Of a stretch of DNA of 64,000 nucleotides, positions 47,501 to 60,214 are shown one piece after another; positions within the stretch are counted from its first letter, which is position 1; every line of letters starts with the position of its first letter. The translations under genes and the position numbers were made by a program. Below the pieces are notes generated by a model. That model saw only the letters and a list, made by a program, of their open reading frames with translations, was not told where the DNA came from and did no database searches. Origin of the DNA: Trichaptum fuscoviolaceum (lineage: Eukaryota > Basidiomycota > Agaricomycetes > Hymenochaetales > Trichaptaceae). The stretch lies in NCBI GenBank assembly GCA_910574455.1, contig CAJSYZ010000001.1:1397424-1461423 (forward strand). Reading direction: 5' to 3'.

Positions 47501-48970
47501 ATGTGGCGCAAGTTGTTGAATCTCAGCCCAGTATGTGTTAAAGTTATCTTCATCCGTGATCCGTATCCACTCTTTAAGCTTTTGCCAGAGTACCGGAAAT
47601 GCATGGATATTAAAATGCTGTTGCCAAGCATGTAATACATGCCACCAGCAGAGCAAGAGCCGAGCATCTGTGTAAGTGCTTCGAATTGCATTCATCTGCG
47701 GCCTATCTTTATCTGACATGAAGAATTTTGGGAAAACATTTGGATTTGCGTCTCTAAATGTTTTCAGAAAGAACCGGTGCATGTTCTCTGTCCCCTCTGA
47801 TGATAGACACCATGCCAATGGTACACCTATCATATTTGTAAGTTAGTACATCTTTTACTGTAATTATCTACTACTCACCTTTCCCTTGCTTATCACGTCC
47901 TAGAATAGTATAGAGGTTCAAATTGTGGTAGCACGAAGTATTATGTGTACCATCAATATGAAGCATTGTATGTCCAAATTCCCGAGTTCTCGCACGTTGC
48001 CATTCAGTCTGAAGAACTAGGACAAACGAGTCATCTGCAATGCCGGACAAAGATGGCGAAATTGATGCACAATTCTTGTATGCAAGCACAGCTCCTTCTT
48101 GTCTTAGACTTTGTACCCATTGATCTACAGATTCACCATCATCTCGATCAAGTTGAACTGTTTGCGACTCAATTTGTTTCTATAAGATAGCAATTAGAAG
48201 TGTCTTTTACATTTCGTGAAGCAACATACCTTAAGCCTGAGTACATCTGCTCTTGTGATTAATGATTCTCGAGCCATCACTGCACCGTCAAGTAAGCCTG
48301 ATTGTGTACTTGAATCCGCAAACATTCCTTCATTCATAGTCTTGACCTAGGATGGTAAATGTTAGTACAATACTCATGTGCGGAAGAATAGAGATATATG
48401 GCTTACGATGTAATCAATGTCAACATGTTGTCTAATCATATCTTGCATTCTTTCTCGTGCGGCTGTTGGTATATAGGTGAACTTGAGGTTCTCCTCGCCT
48501 AGTGGGTGTGAGTGCTTGTGAGTGAAGTAGCCTAGGACGGTCTCGGTGTTTGGGTACGTTTTAACAATTAACGTGCATGGACATCCTATGAGCTTTGGCT
48601 CATTGACTTTTCTGCTGCGGTTTGGGTTCAGTTTTGTGTATGATTTTTCTCCTCCTGTCCTTTTCCGGCCACAGACATATCTGAACTTGCACAAGAATCT
48701 TGTGCCTTTATCCTTCTTCTGCAGATTAAGCTCATAGCAATTTCGTCTCTGTTCTTCCTCTAACCATCTGGTAAAATCTTGCATAGTTGGCCATCGAAGA
48801 GTAAAGACTTCCGAAAGCTCATCATACGTGAATCCTCCTTGGTCCTGACTGTCACAGTCATCTGATTCCTTGTTAAGTTCTGTTGAGCTATGTGAATTTG
48901 AGACGGCAAGCTTCAGAACAGAGAAAGCCATAGTGAGTGCAGACAAAGAGATGTACAGGTGGTACCACAT
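47501..48970 (-). pseudogene. MULE transposase, 5' (N-terminal) part
   Basis: Start at 48970 (MWYHLYIS) or the second Met at 48931. Four exons with short introns follow on the minus strand. A FAR1/MULE-type N-terminal zinc-binding domain comes first (FLCKFRYVCGRK...GCPCTLIV...THKHSHPL). The DDE core then begins with HIDGTHNTSCYHNLN (first Asp) and FMSDKDRPQMNAI (second Asp), and the WWHVLHAWQQH segment. The frame runs to IQQLAPH at 47501, where the 40.9-kb insert begins. It resumes as SFRDYL in the segment below 6614, with the catalytic Glu there. No stop or frameshift is seen in this half. Known role: binds the element's inverted ends and moves it. Confidence 0.85.
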
Positions 48971-49110
48971 TGCGAAACGTAGCTACCTATGTTCAAACAA
49001 CTGTGGTTGTGGTTTTGTGGTTATATGCTGTCACGGATGGTAGGGTGTGTCACAAATGAACATGCAGCATTGCCGAGTACGGCATGTGGATGTACCATTA
49101 CACTGGTTCA

Positions 49111-49156
49111 GATTTCCTTTTTAGGCCCAGGGTCCCACCGGCGGATAGTCAACACT
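49111..49156 (-). repeat. MULE right terminal inverted repeat
   Basis: Read on the minus strand: AGTGTTGACTATCCGCCGGT, then GGGACCCTGGGCC and TAAAAAGGAAATC. It is paired with 4747-4793. Confidence 0.85.
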
Positions 49157-49166
49157 GACTCCGATA
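49157..49166. repeat. Right target-site duplication of the MULE
   Basis: GACTCCGATA, identical to 4737-4746. Confidence 0.85.
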
Positions 49167-50050
49167 TAAAACTTGCAATTTTTGTCGTTCAACTAATACG
49201 AATCGTTGATTGCAATACTTACTAAACATCCGTCATATTCTCAAGAAAGAGAGGCTCGGACTGTAGGCTACCACTGATGCCCTGTGAAAGTGCTGTCCTT
49301 CGTTGATGAAAGAAATGTAAGCTGCGAATAGCTTTTTGCTGTGGATCCTGAGGCTAACATGTTATGTATATGTACTTAGTAGCCCCGCAAATTGAAGTCA
49401 ACTTGTTGGTCTGACGATAAAAAAGCATAGTCAATCAATCCGTTGTCTCTTCTCTGCGATTGCTCAATGTGAGATGGATACTTCCATGCTTTGGGCTTAA
49501 TTGTGACTTCATCATGTCGGGACTCGGAAGCATGGTCCCGATGCTAAGGATTTCTACTCACAAGTACTCTGTTCTCTCCACCTCTTTTGAAAAGGCGGCG
49601 GTCCGCTCCATTTGATGAAGAATGATACTGATGATTGTCCCGGCGACACGTCCTAAAGGGCTCCCGTACTGGACCTGAGTTTCTCCAGCGGCTCAGACGA
49701 GGATGTATAACGCCCTGACTGTCCACTATCCCCCACTCCTCTAGACAAGTACGTGTGCAAACCATTTTTCATACATCGGAATTCAAAAGCCACGTTGAAA
49801 GATTCCCCAACGGCTATCTCAGTCGAATCGGAAGAAGATCCTTGGGCTCGCAGTTCGCTCACACGACACGCTATGGAGGCCCTTTAGAGTGAGACGGTCA
49901 GGCTCCTAGCGGAGCCAGCAAACCGATAATGCCTAACAAAGACCATTATATAGGGCACTTTCCTTGCTTTGGCCCCTCGAAACCTCTATCACCTTTGTTC
50001 ACCTCTCGAATCAATACAGAACACAAGCTTTCGTTATCAGCGCCTGAAGA
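49167..50050. other. Right flank of the nest, no supported gene
   Basis: Short minus-strand frames at 49544-49862 have no known family. The last ~100 bases look like the promoter and 5' leader of the gene that follows, with CCTCTATCACCTTTGTTCAC near 49982. Confidence 0.4.
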
Positions 50051-51265
50051 ATGGCTGAGGAATTAGAGCTCTCTCGATCTACGGACGTGCTTCGATACCT
50101 CGCGGGAACACCCTTCGCATGCTCGCGCGTGGAGCCTTTGAGCAATGCAGTGGTGAACTTCGTTTACCGGCTGCACTTACAGACCCCATATGATGGGAGA
50201 GGCACATTGATCATGAAGCATGGAAAAGGGTGGTTTTCCGCAAGCACGTCTGTCATCACATCCGTAGAGCGACAGGTAACGTTCTTTTCTCTCTTTCCAA
50301 GCATGGGTCTGAAACTGATTCTACAACAGAATTATGAAGTTATGGCCATTAAGAGTGTGAATGCAGTCCTCCCCCCGCATGCATTAGCAAGGGCGCCTAT
50401 GGTGTATCATCATGACACCAAGGAGCACGTTCTGATCCTGGAGGATTGCGGGCAGGACAGCTGTGACCTGAAGGAATTGCTAAAGGATGCCCGGCTCGAC
50501 GTCGAGACGTGCCGCGTCATTGGCCATGAAGTCGGCACGTTCCTTGCAGCTATCCACAGGGAGTGCACCAAGGATCGCGCTCTTATGGATTGCTTGAGCC
50601 AGAACATCGAAACGAAGCAACTTGCCGCGTCTGTATACTTTGGTCGACTTCTGTCCACCTTGACGGGCGAGCGAAAGTCGAACACGGGTGAAGCAATCCT
50701 CGACCCGCCACTCCGGGAGACCCTCTCGGCGGAGACCATGAAAGCGGTGGATGAGATTGAGCAAGAGAACTACAAGGCAACCCTAGCGACGGTTGAAAAC
50801 GGTGTCTTCCTGATGGGTGACTTCCGGACACCAAACATCGTTGTGCGGACAAACGTTGATGCGTCTGGAGCTCTGAATGTAGAGCGCATACTCGTCATCG
50901 ACTGGGAGTTCACAAAGGCCGGATCGCCATGCGATGACTTTGGGCATTTCCTTGCGGAGATGCACTCCCTTCGGCGGTTCCACAAAGCCTCAGCCGGGGA
51001 GCTAGTGGACGAGATGCTGAAGGAATTCTTTGCCGCGTATACAAAAGGATATCCGGTCGACGAGATGTTTGTCAGAGGCGCTACAACGCATGCAGGAGCA
51101 CATTTAGTATCTTGGACCCCAGATCCTGCAATGGCATGGGAGCCCAAGGAAATGGTCAGGGAAGTTGTCGAAGAGGGGGTCGAATACCTAGTTATGAGCA
51201 AACGGGAGAATTTTGAGACATTGAGGGAAACGCCCTTAATGTCTTTCTTTCCCGAGGTAAATTGA
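50051..51265 (+). CDS. Aminoglycoside-phosphotransferase-fold small-molecule kinase
   Basis: A frame of 404 codons starts at MAEELELSRSTDVL. A 54-nt GT-AG intron (50276-50329) lies within it and keeps phase, so the spliced protein is about 386 residues. The N-lobe holds the substrate-coupled Lys (TLIMKHGKGW). The catalytic loop is GDFRTPNIVV, matching the GDxxxxN rule of the APH/choline kinase family, although the usual His before GD is replaced by Met. The metal-binding motif is VIDWEF followed by the typical GSPCDDFGHFL. Relatives phosphorylate methylthioribose, choline, homoserine or antibiotics, and the sequence does not decide which. It is an apparently intact host gene convergent with the next one. 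Confidence 0.75.
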   Translation: MAEELELSRSTDVLRYLAGTPFACSRVEPLSNAVVNFVYRLHLQTPYDGRGTLIMKHGKGWFSASTSVITSVERQVTFFSLFPSMGLKLILQQNYEVMAIKSVNAVLPPHALARAPMVYHHDTKEHVLILEDCGQDSCDLKELLKDARLDVETCRVIGHEVGTFLAAIHRECTKDRALMDCLSQNIETKQLAASVYFGRLLSTLTGERKSNTGEAILDPPLRETLSAETMKAVDEIEQENYKATLATVENGVFLMGDFRTPNIVVRTNVDASGALNVERILVIDWEFTKAGSPCDDFGHFLAEMHSLRRFHKASAGELVDEMLKEFFAAYTKGYPVDEMFVRGATTHAGAHLVSWTPDPAMAWEPKEMVREVVEEGVEYLVMSKRENFETLRETPLMSFFPEVN

Positions 51266-51524
51266 TAGTGCATGTAATTTGTTGAATGTGAAGGCCACAA
51301 CTTGAAATGAATACTCTTACTCTATTATCCAATCGTGCGAAAGGCTTTAAGTTGGAACTAACACTCGATTCGAGGGAAAATGATATTATACATACAACAG
51401 TATACATATGATCCGGATAGATAAGGAATGAATATAAAAGCGGACACCGAACAATGTTAAAGAGTCAAAGGCTCAGTGTTGAGTCGTTTGGGTATGTCAT
51501 TAGTTATCAAGTAAGATGTCGAAA

Positions 51525-53783
51525 TTACTGCCTGCTCTGTCTGGCGCCCATTCCTGAGGCGAATCCTACAGCGAGTGCATTGCCCGCCTGCTCGGCCAGC
51601 CCGGATCCTTCGCCGTGCCCGGTAGGAACAAAGACGGTCTTGTTTCCGTATGCCGCGATGCGCTGGATTTCAACACGGCGCATCTCCATTTCACGCGCGA
51701 ATTGGTCGATGACCTCTGCGTCTGCAAGAGCCTTGATGCGGATCGCGTCCGCGTCCGCCTTCGCTGAAACGATTGTGGCCGCTGCTTCTGCTTCGGCGGC
51801 GATCTGTGTGGCTTTGGCAGCTGCCTTGGCCGCAGTGACGACTGAATATGCCTCAGCGTCCGCTTGAGTCTAATAGGAGTCAAGGGTAAGATAGGATTTC
51901 ATGCGTAAGGAAGTCAGGATGCAACCCACGTTGCGAGCCTCAGCCTTAATCTTGGCCACCGAAAGTGCACCCTCCTCTTGTTTGACCTTGTTGCTATTTT
52001 CCCTGTCAACATTCTGTATTGCGAGTCAGTCAGAATTTCCGAGAGGTATACTGATTGAGAAATGCTTACAGCAGCTTCAACTTGAGCTTGTAAAGCCCTG
52101 GTGGTCAATTTGTCCATGGTAGCAGCGATTTCGCCCTTGAACTGCCTATCAATGACAGCTAAAAAAAAGCGTGATGAGTATCACTGGTTTGCAGTAATTA
52201 GTACTCAAGGAAAGTTAACTAACCGAGATCTTTCAAGACAATGCCATACTCGAGAGCAGCGAGATGCATCTCGTCCATTGCACGTGTGCGCAATGCATCA
52301 AGGAACGCAGATGAAGCTTCGTCACCACTCTCCATATTGTCCGGTCCGAGGGAGCGCTGCTTGACCATCGATGAATAGTCAACTATGTATAGTAGGCTGT
52401 TAGGCGCTGTCTTATTGCTTTGACATGATTGTCGTCTTACGGTGAGCAACAATTTGCGTCAGTATCGACTGTGTCTTGTCCCGCAAAGCTTCGAACGGAG
52501 TGTTATAGCCATGCGTAGTAAGCTTGGGAAGTATTATTAGTACCTAATTTAGCCCGTCTATCATTCAGGTCTTACCTTCAATGGCTCCGTGAGTTGCCAC
52601 TTCAAGTAAATTGTCAAGCTGACGGGGACTTGGTCCCGGGTGAAACTGTTCATAGATTGTCAGCAACTGAAGGCGATTAATAAAGTGTGAAACACGTACA
52701 TGTCCTTGGTCGGCATCTCCAGCTGATTTTCTCCAAGAGTGAACAGCCCACGCAGAGTGACATTCGGGTTCGTGATGTAGTGTTGACCGGCAGGGAGAAG
52801 TTCGAGATCATCTCCACGCTGGAGAATAGCGCAGTTGTTTGCGGGAATGTTGAGGCTGTAAACGGAGATATAGTCAATTCTTTGACTGACATAGCCAAAC
52901 AATAAAGATATACTCACAAGAGTGCCACAACATATTCCTGCTCCTTCCCTGCGCCCGTGCGGCTGCGCATGCGTACTTCATGACTCGAGCCGAGAGTTGC
53001 ACCAGTTACACGGTCCTTGATCTCCGTCGGCAGATGTGTTTGGTCGACAACAGATAGAACCTTGTACGAGCCATCGATACTGAGCGCCGCGAAACCGCCG
53101 TTCTTAATGACGAAGATTTTATTCTGAGGGTCAGAAATGACGGCAGCTTGGTTCTGGGAGACCTGGACCACAATCAAACCAAGGAGTTCGATCACGGTGT
53201 CAGAGACTAAGTGCCATTTGTATCAAAATTTCGCGTAAGATACTGGAGTTGGGTCAAGCTACTCACTTCCTCTGGTTCCCTCCCAAGACCGAGCCCACCA
53301 ATTGCGCAACGGAAAGCCAGGATACCGCCCGGGTTTGATCAACACCTTGGGAAGACCACCGTGGTTGATGAAACCCAACTCTCCCGGTGCGATTTGCCTG
53401 CCAATCCAGTCCGTGGGCTGCTTCTTGGACAAGATTCTGTTGTTGCCAGCCTAAATTGATGTCATGGTATTTTGAGTTCACTGTTGACGAGAGCGATGAT
53501 CTGCACGTACCGCCACAAGTAAATCATTAAGCTTCTTGAGCGCCGGAAGTACACCATCCTTCCCGATCTTAACAAAGAACGGCCTACTTTCTTCCAGATA
53601 GTCTGTCGTCTTCATGAATGGATCAAGTTGCAGATGTCGCTGAGCGCTAACTCCAGTCGTCTCTGCGAATGCAATCTTCTTGCCGGTCCCGCTGGAGCTG
53701 GGTTCGCGGTCATCGAGTGAGCCTTGTTCGGAGGCACCGCCATTGACCACGGTAGTATTTCCTGCCACGCTTAAGGCGTCCAT
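51525..53783 (-). CDS. SPFH/band-7 (prohibitin-homology) domain protein
   Basis: About ten exons on the minus strand. It starts MDALSVAGNTTVVNGG, then KLNDLLVA-AGNNRILSKK and a conserved block GELGFINHGGLPKVLIKPGR. The SPFH core reads VIELLGLIVVQVSQNQAAVI, LLPAGQHYITNPNVTLRGLF, TRDQVPVSLTIYLKWQLTEP, then a helical stretch rich in Ala and Glu (ADAEAYSVVTAAKAAAKATQ, AEAEAAATIVSAKADADAI), which is the flotillin-like coiled coil. It ends GMGARQSRQ with TAA at 51525-51527. Family members form ring-shaped oligomers on membranes and organise microdomains. No transmembrane helix or signal peptide is obvious, so membrane attachment would be peripheral. An intact host gene. Confidence 0.8.
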
Positions 53784-56700
53784 GAAGCGTCACGTTTATG
53801 TGGGGGTGTAGTAGAAGGAGAGACCGTGTATAAAGTTGGCGGTCTTTCGATGGCTTTATATACACTAGGAACTGATATCTTGGCCTCAGGTCACAAGTGC
53901 GCCCAAACATAGCCTCGTATAGCTTTGACACGGTCCTCCCCGACTTTCATGTTGGAATAAATACGGAATGATGGAGGTAAGAGCGCAACCTGGTAACAAC
54001 GAGTGGCATATGTCGCGTAACCTGGCACAGGAATACGGCGACCCTGATGGCAGTACACTCTCACTTCTCGTCCATCACCAGAAGTTCTTGAAAGTGGATT
54101 GACTCTCAGGCTCGGCATCCTCGAGTAAGCTGTACATTTCTGATGGTCGATCAGCTGGTTGACTATAAAACCTGAACCAGTGTCCTTTGACGCAAGGGAC
54201 ACGAACATAATGGGTTATCATCATTTCTGTGGACGCGCCAAAATTTGTGTAACGTTGGCGCAGCATTGTTCATCACCGCTGGCTAGCATCAACTTGGAGA
54301 GAAAGCATTCCAGAAGGAGAATGGGAGGATGTCAATTGTCTTTTCGTGACGAATGTGGGTACGTGTTACTATCAAACTGGTATCGCCTTCAGTTCGGTGT
54401 TGGACCTTTGCCCGGTGAGAGACTATGCCATTTACTGTGATCCCACTCATACTCGTTTTGATAGGGCAACTAATGTTTTTCAGATTTGCGTTTAGCTGAT
54501 TCACTGGCACCATGGACCCCAGGCTATACCACACTACATATCCTGAATGGAACCAGCGCTGAAGACTTAGCCGGTGTTCTTAAGGCACTGCACTCTTGGA
54601 CTTGACTCAAACCTTGCTTTAAGCACAGGATCTTCCAAACAAATCTGAAATCACCGCACTTTCTATAACCTAACTACGCGTGAGTAGCACTCAGCGAAAT
54701 ACCCGCTGGTAGAGTCTGCTTTCGCCGTGCACCTTTTAAGGTTCTGCGACGCTCTTTGTTTCACCTGCCGAAAGTACTCCACCCTCTATGAGGCTGCGGC
54801 CTCAAACCAATCTGTCGACAAATGCTCCGTATAGTCAGGAATAGTGACTTCGGAAGATATGAATGTCCGACTGATCAACGTGCGCACCCTTGTGTCTCAT
54901 CTGACCAACTGCCTATTTGCCTATCTGCCTATAGCATTTTGCAAACTCACGAGGATATGCAAAACGAATCTAAAGCTTGTTTCTAGTGACATGTATGAGC
55001 CATCGTTTCAGCCTATAGATGGACATTACTTGAACGTATCTGGCAACTATGCTTCTATGGTCCAAGTTTTGTTGCATAACATCGCAGAACCTTCGCTGGT
55101 CATTAATCGCGATACTAAACTCCTCTCATGCGCTCCTTATTAGCCACTGCACCATCATAGCCACATGATTGCTTTTACTCTGTTCTGATTCGGCGCTGTC
55201 CTGACTTGCCGAGTGATATGGTACGTGTTCAGTCTACATAAAGCATTTTCTCTTCCTAATTTTAATTTACTTGTGTCGCAGCTAGTGAAACCCCGTACGA
55301 CTATATTGATCCCGCCAGAACAAACGAGTCTGCCACCTGGAACTCGGCATCCTTACTTCCTTGGAGCTGAAGCTGGAGGCCATGACCATCGAACTCTCAT
55401 AGTATCATCACAAGCAAACAGTTAGTGTTTTGCCGGCTGATTTCTACACGCCATACTGTCACAATAACCCATTGCAGTCACGGTAGAGCCAACGCGGGAG
55501 TGTCTGCTCTCTGCTCTTTACCGTCTGTGTGTCAACTTCTCTCGAATCGGAGGGCTATACGATATACAGTAGTTACCTCGTGCAATCACCTGCTCGATTC
55601 CTCACATCGGGAAATTCGTCCTTTTGGCCTTCGTGTCTTTTGAAGCTCGAATTGCAAGCTAAGACAGGCCTGTTTTCTCCAGGAAGCACATTTGGAACGT
55701 ATACGCATCGTACGAACTCCGTTTATGGTGCTGGACTCTTTAGCCCCATCTAGTGCATCATGCTAAGACTTAACTAGTAGGTGTGTCTTCTGCACTGCTT
55801 CAGACGCTACTAGTTGCTACATGATTGCGTTCTTTAGCTACGGTAGTATCCCTCCAAGCCGGTATCCCCGCCTTGTCTATACGTGTTCACGATTCTTGAC
55901 AATCACTTGAGACTAAATAATGCCAGGGAGATAATGTGGACAAGGAGGTTGCCGTCTCACACACCAAGTTATAGGCTCGCCATGTTATCCACTGTGGCAG
56001 TGTATGATGTGCGGAGTGCTATAGATAGCGTCGCATTCGCTCACCCAACTCAATTTGCTCGGGATTCTGCGATTCCGCGCAGAGAATAACGACCGGGCCC
56101 TCAACGCGTCTCTTCCTGTTCTATGAAGATGATTGATGCCGATGACTATTTACGTACCACCCCGCGCGCACATTGCACACTTCACTTGATCTTGGGACGA
56201 CTTGCATGCTCTGCAAGGTCAATGAACGTATGCGCTTTGATCATGGATGCGGGGAAGTGTTGATGGCCATCTGTGGTCGGATATTCCCTGGATTGATAAA
56301 TGTGATTTACAGGACAGCGATTATGCAAAAGATGATGCGATGACCGCTACCCATTTGATGCTGATATTTGTACCTCCTTCGCTTGAGCGTATCCGCTCTT
56401 TGTTTAGACGCTTTCCCGCCCGGTCGGCCGGAATAAAGCAGACATAGCTTCATGCTAGTGTGGGTTATTTCTGCATATTGCTTGAACATTGTTTTGTAGT
56501 TTTTCCTAACCCTCTATGCCCACGGACTACCCTCAGCCAGTTAAGATTGACACAGACTTGCATTTGCAAATGAAATCGATCATAGCGTCAGCCACTTATC
56601 GCCGTTTACATTATAAGTATGGAAGCGCACTGGAACTGGGAAAAAAGTTGCTAAGTTTTAATATGAAAAAAGTCGAGTTACTACTGACCTATTTGCTATA

Positions 56701-57368
56701 GGTCGATCTCATCTTTTTACAAGATTGTCAGAATCGGGGATTAGGCATCACTGGTAATACAATATTGATGCCCAGTCGGGAAGCTACCGTCCCGGCTGTC
56801 TGTTCGTTGGCTCGAGGAACAGTGATGGGAACCACGTATCTACGCGACTGCGCAGAGCTCTTCGAGCGCGCCGTCTTACTACCACTAACGTCTCCTTCAC
56901 ACAGACCAGCGAGTGCAAATTCTTTAGACCTCCCGCGAAGTAATTCACATTTAATACCGGGAGAATTAAACTCAACTCGAGGGGTGCATGATGCACAGCT
57001 CGCCGTTTGCGGACGGATGTATACCATTTGAGGCAACGGTGGCGACACAGATGTGATATAGCGTCCAAGCAGAAGCCAGTTTCTCCTTGGAGATACGTGA
57101 GCAGGCTCGTTTCAGTTGTGTGCGTCCTCCCAGCTTAAAGACATGTGTAGACGGCGTGCGTCCGACAAGAAGCTGCCCGTGCGCACTCTGCTTCCCTTCC
57201 TTCATTTCTGCTACTCCTTCCGCTCGCAATCGTCCTCGCCTATCGCAACTACAACATTTGGGTGGTTTGATAGATCAATAGACATCCCATCATTGCTATC
57301 CAGATTGATATCTCGGCCCAAAAACAGTACTGGCGTATTGCTTCCCCGAGCGTTGCGCGCTTCCTTCG
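53784..57368. other. Long intergenic region
   Basis: Several short frames (54159-54440, 54844-55143, 55213-55753, 56247-56447) lack family signatures and convincing splice structure. Around 54310-54600 a few gene-like phrases occur but do not form a continuous reading frame. The final 200 bases before 57369 are pyrimidine-rich and promoter-like. Confidence 0.4.
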
Positions 57369-60214
57369 ATGGTGGTCACTCGTTCGTACTTAACCCCTCG
57401 ACACGATCATGATACTGAGAGCCATTTGACGACCTTCCCTTGTTCTGACGGTTTCTCAGAGAAAAGGCTATTCGACGGCTCGGAGGGTTTATATGCTCAG
57501 AGCGACGATGTCTTATCGGTAACAAGCCTGCAGCGTTCTCGCCTCACCCCAGTATCTTCAACCGCATACTCGCCACCCGGGAGCACTACGCCAATCGAAG
57601 AAGACTCGTATATCATAGGCCAAGAGCCGCTCAGCGAGCTACTATTGAGAGAAGCCGCCATGGACTCAAATCCGACAAGAAGCATAAGCCCGGAGACGCT
57701 TCGCTCCGGTTCCGATGTCTCTCGCACGCGAAGTATTTCCAGCACTAACTCATCGCACTCTCTACTATTGCCGCAGGCGTCATCGGCCTATAGGAGTTCG
57801 TCCAATAGCGAAGCCGGAACACATATTACAAGCAGCTCACCTTCCTCCTCCACCACCCCGTTGCTCCGTACAGCGAACACCATGAGCCCACGAGAGAAGA
57901 AGAGGCTCCTCCGCTCGCACCGCAAGCTCAGCAAAATCCTGGGTGAGACTCCGGTGCTCTCGACTACGATCGGCTCACCCGAAGTCTCGTTGGCTATGAT
58001 CGATGAGATGGATTCCGATCCCGGGAGGAAACGAGAGGCCTCTGCAGCAGGTCGGAGGCGGTCGACGGTCCCAGTTGCGCGACACGACAACAACGCGCAT
58101 CGGGGTTCACTGGCAGCTCACCACGCACCCCGTATGCGCCGCGCATCATCCCCGATCCCAACCCGGTCGCCACCGGTTCTGCGCATCGACACCGCCGCAG
58201 CTCCAACGGGCAAGCGTCCTCGTCAGAACACATCCTCCGAAGCGGAGAGCGATGCCATCTCGTTCATCTCCACGACAACAACCACAACGATGATGCTCGA
58301 CGCTCTACATCCCCACAGACCCCATTCGCGCTCCCGGCGAAGCCCCCTTTCCCCGGTTAGCACCCAGTCATTCTTGTCTTCGGACGGGGAGGCTGAGCGG
58401 GCCAAGGAGAGGAAACGCGCCAAAATGGCGAAATTGACGAGACACCTCGGCGAGAACGTGCCTTCGGAACTTGTGTTCCCTGTGGTCCTCCCGAAACGCC
58501 TTCCAGGAGCGCCCTCCGAATCAGCCAAAGGAGCGAGGAGCCGAGGCGCGAGTGTCGAAACGTGGTCATCGAATGTGGCGATGAGCTTAGCGGCTACAAA
58601 ACAAAGTAGTGCTGTGTATGCGCCGCCTCGCAGATCAAGTCTCGTAAAGCGCAGAAAACGGATTAGCCTTTCCTTAGACTTTTACCGTAGAAAAAGCGTA
58701 CAACCAACTGGGGCGCCTATAGTAGAAGGGACTCCTGCCGTTTTGTGCTCGCACTCACTGAAGCGAGAAGACGAAGGAGGCATGGATACCTATTCGTCGG
58801 TCAGGGCTGATCGTCAGTTGCAAGATCAAAAGAGACCACAAAAGTTCAACGAGGCAAGTCAAGAGCCAGTCCCACTGACTGAGAAACAGAGGTCGATCAA
58901 CGTCCGGAGAGCACAGAAAATGTCGAGAGTATTTGGCGCTCCTCCACCATGTACGTTATTGCAAGGAACGAATACTCGGGCATTAGCTGCGCCAGACGAA
59001 GAAGTCGATTCGGTCCGGAGACTGGTAAGTAGCTTGCTACTTCAAGTAGGCTGTCGAGGCTGAACTGTACTTGGTAGAAGCGACATTCGTTTCATTCGAT
59101 CATTTCTGCAGTGTCTGTGCAGACCGAAGGGACGGCAGTAGCTCGGGAGGATACACAAGCTCCCGTCACTCCACGGAGGGAAACGCGGCAAAACTCAGAC
59201 CGAGTCCGCACCAAGAGCATGTCACCCCCTTCAGCAAACAGAACTCATAGGCGCGGGCAATCACTCACCGACGTCCCTCCGACACCTCCTCCGTTCTCGC
59301 GATACTTTCAGGCGGCTCCGACTGTGTCCCCACGTGCCTCCACATCCACCTCGTCCTCGAGCTCCGTACCTCGGACGCCCAGCCCAACAGTCGGCGGTCT
59401 GCCTATCGGTCCACCAATACCCCTCGTCGGCCGTCCATCGCGTCGGCACCTACACTCGCCCTCGTCCCCTTCGGCACTCTCGGTGGCGACCTCCTGCGCA
59501 AGCCATAGTCCACATTCGCCACACTCGCCACACTCCTTTGCATCCTCCGCTTCGTCGACTTCCGTTGCAGACAAGCTCCGCTCGCTCGACCCCGTTTCCC
59601 CGACGCACGGGCCCGGGACGGGATCTGGTGCTGGGTCCTTTGCGGTGCGACGACAGCGTGCGACGAAGCTGACGCGGTTCTTTGGTGTCGCGTATGGCGA
59701 GCTCTTCCCCGCGACTGCATCGAGCCCGACGCTCAACAGGGACTCGGACGTTGACATAGCCCGACCGTTTTCACCCTCCACTTGTACGTCGTCGCAAGTC
59801 GATATTTCGCTAGAGCGGAAAGGGACGACTGGGAAATCGAGCACCCGCTCGCGCATGCCTTTATCATTGCGCCCAATCCTCGGCGGCGGGGCGAGCGAGC
59901 GAGAGCAGCGGTACGGACTCGGGAGTGGGCAGGAATTCACGCGGGTAGACCAGGATGCGGCGCTGAAGTCACCGTTGGAAGGCGTCAGCGTCGTCGTGCA
60001 GCGCGACGTGTGGCACGATGAGGAATACGCCTCGGGGTCGATGGCAGCACGAGAGACACAGCAGGTGTATGTGGGGCGCGGAACCGTTAGTGATGAGTTC
60101 GATATAAGGAAGCGGTCCGGGGAGGTGGGAGAGGAGGCGAGTGTCACTTTTGGACGATCGAAGCGGGATGCGAGCATGCTGGAGGTGCTCGAGAAGTTAC
60201 GAGAACTCAAATAG
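57369..60214 (+). CDS. Long Ser-rich protein with four basic KLxRxxGE-type motifs
   Basis: Two exons (57369-59024 and 59123-60214, acceptor after GTGCAG) join in phase 0 to 915 residues. Most of the chain is Ser/Thr/Pro/Arg-rich and probably disordered. Four short basic modules recur: KKRLLRSHRKLSKILGETP (~residue 180), KRAKMAKLTRHLGENVP (~355), RRAQKMSRVFGAPPP (~520) and RQRATKLTRFFGVAYGELFP (~730). This repeated K(L/M)(T/S)RxxGExxP pattern suggests four copies of one binding element. The C-terminus is ordered around SLEGVSVVVQRDVWHDEEY-like sequence (beta-rich) and a final helix (MLEVLEKLRELK). No enzyme domain is seen. Likely a basidiomycete regulatory or scaffold protein; function unknown. 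The start ATG at 57369 follows a promoter-like tract. Confidence 0.65.

Noticed and set aside
53950..57000. Several 60-100 codon frames in the long intergenic region
   Set aside because: Lengths are as expected by chance, with no motifs and no consistent splice structure.
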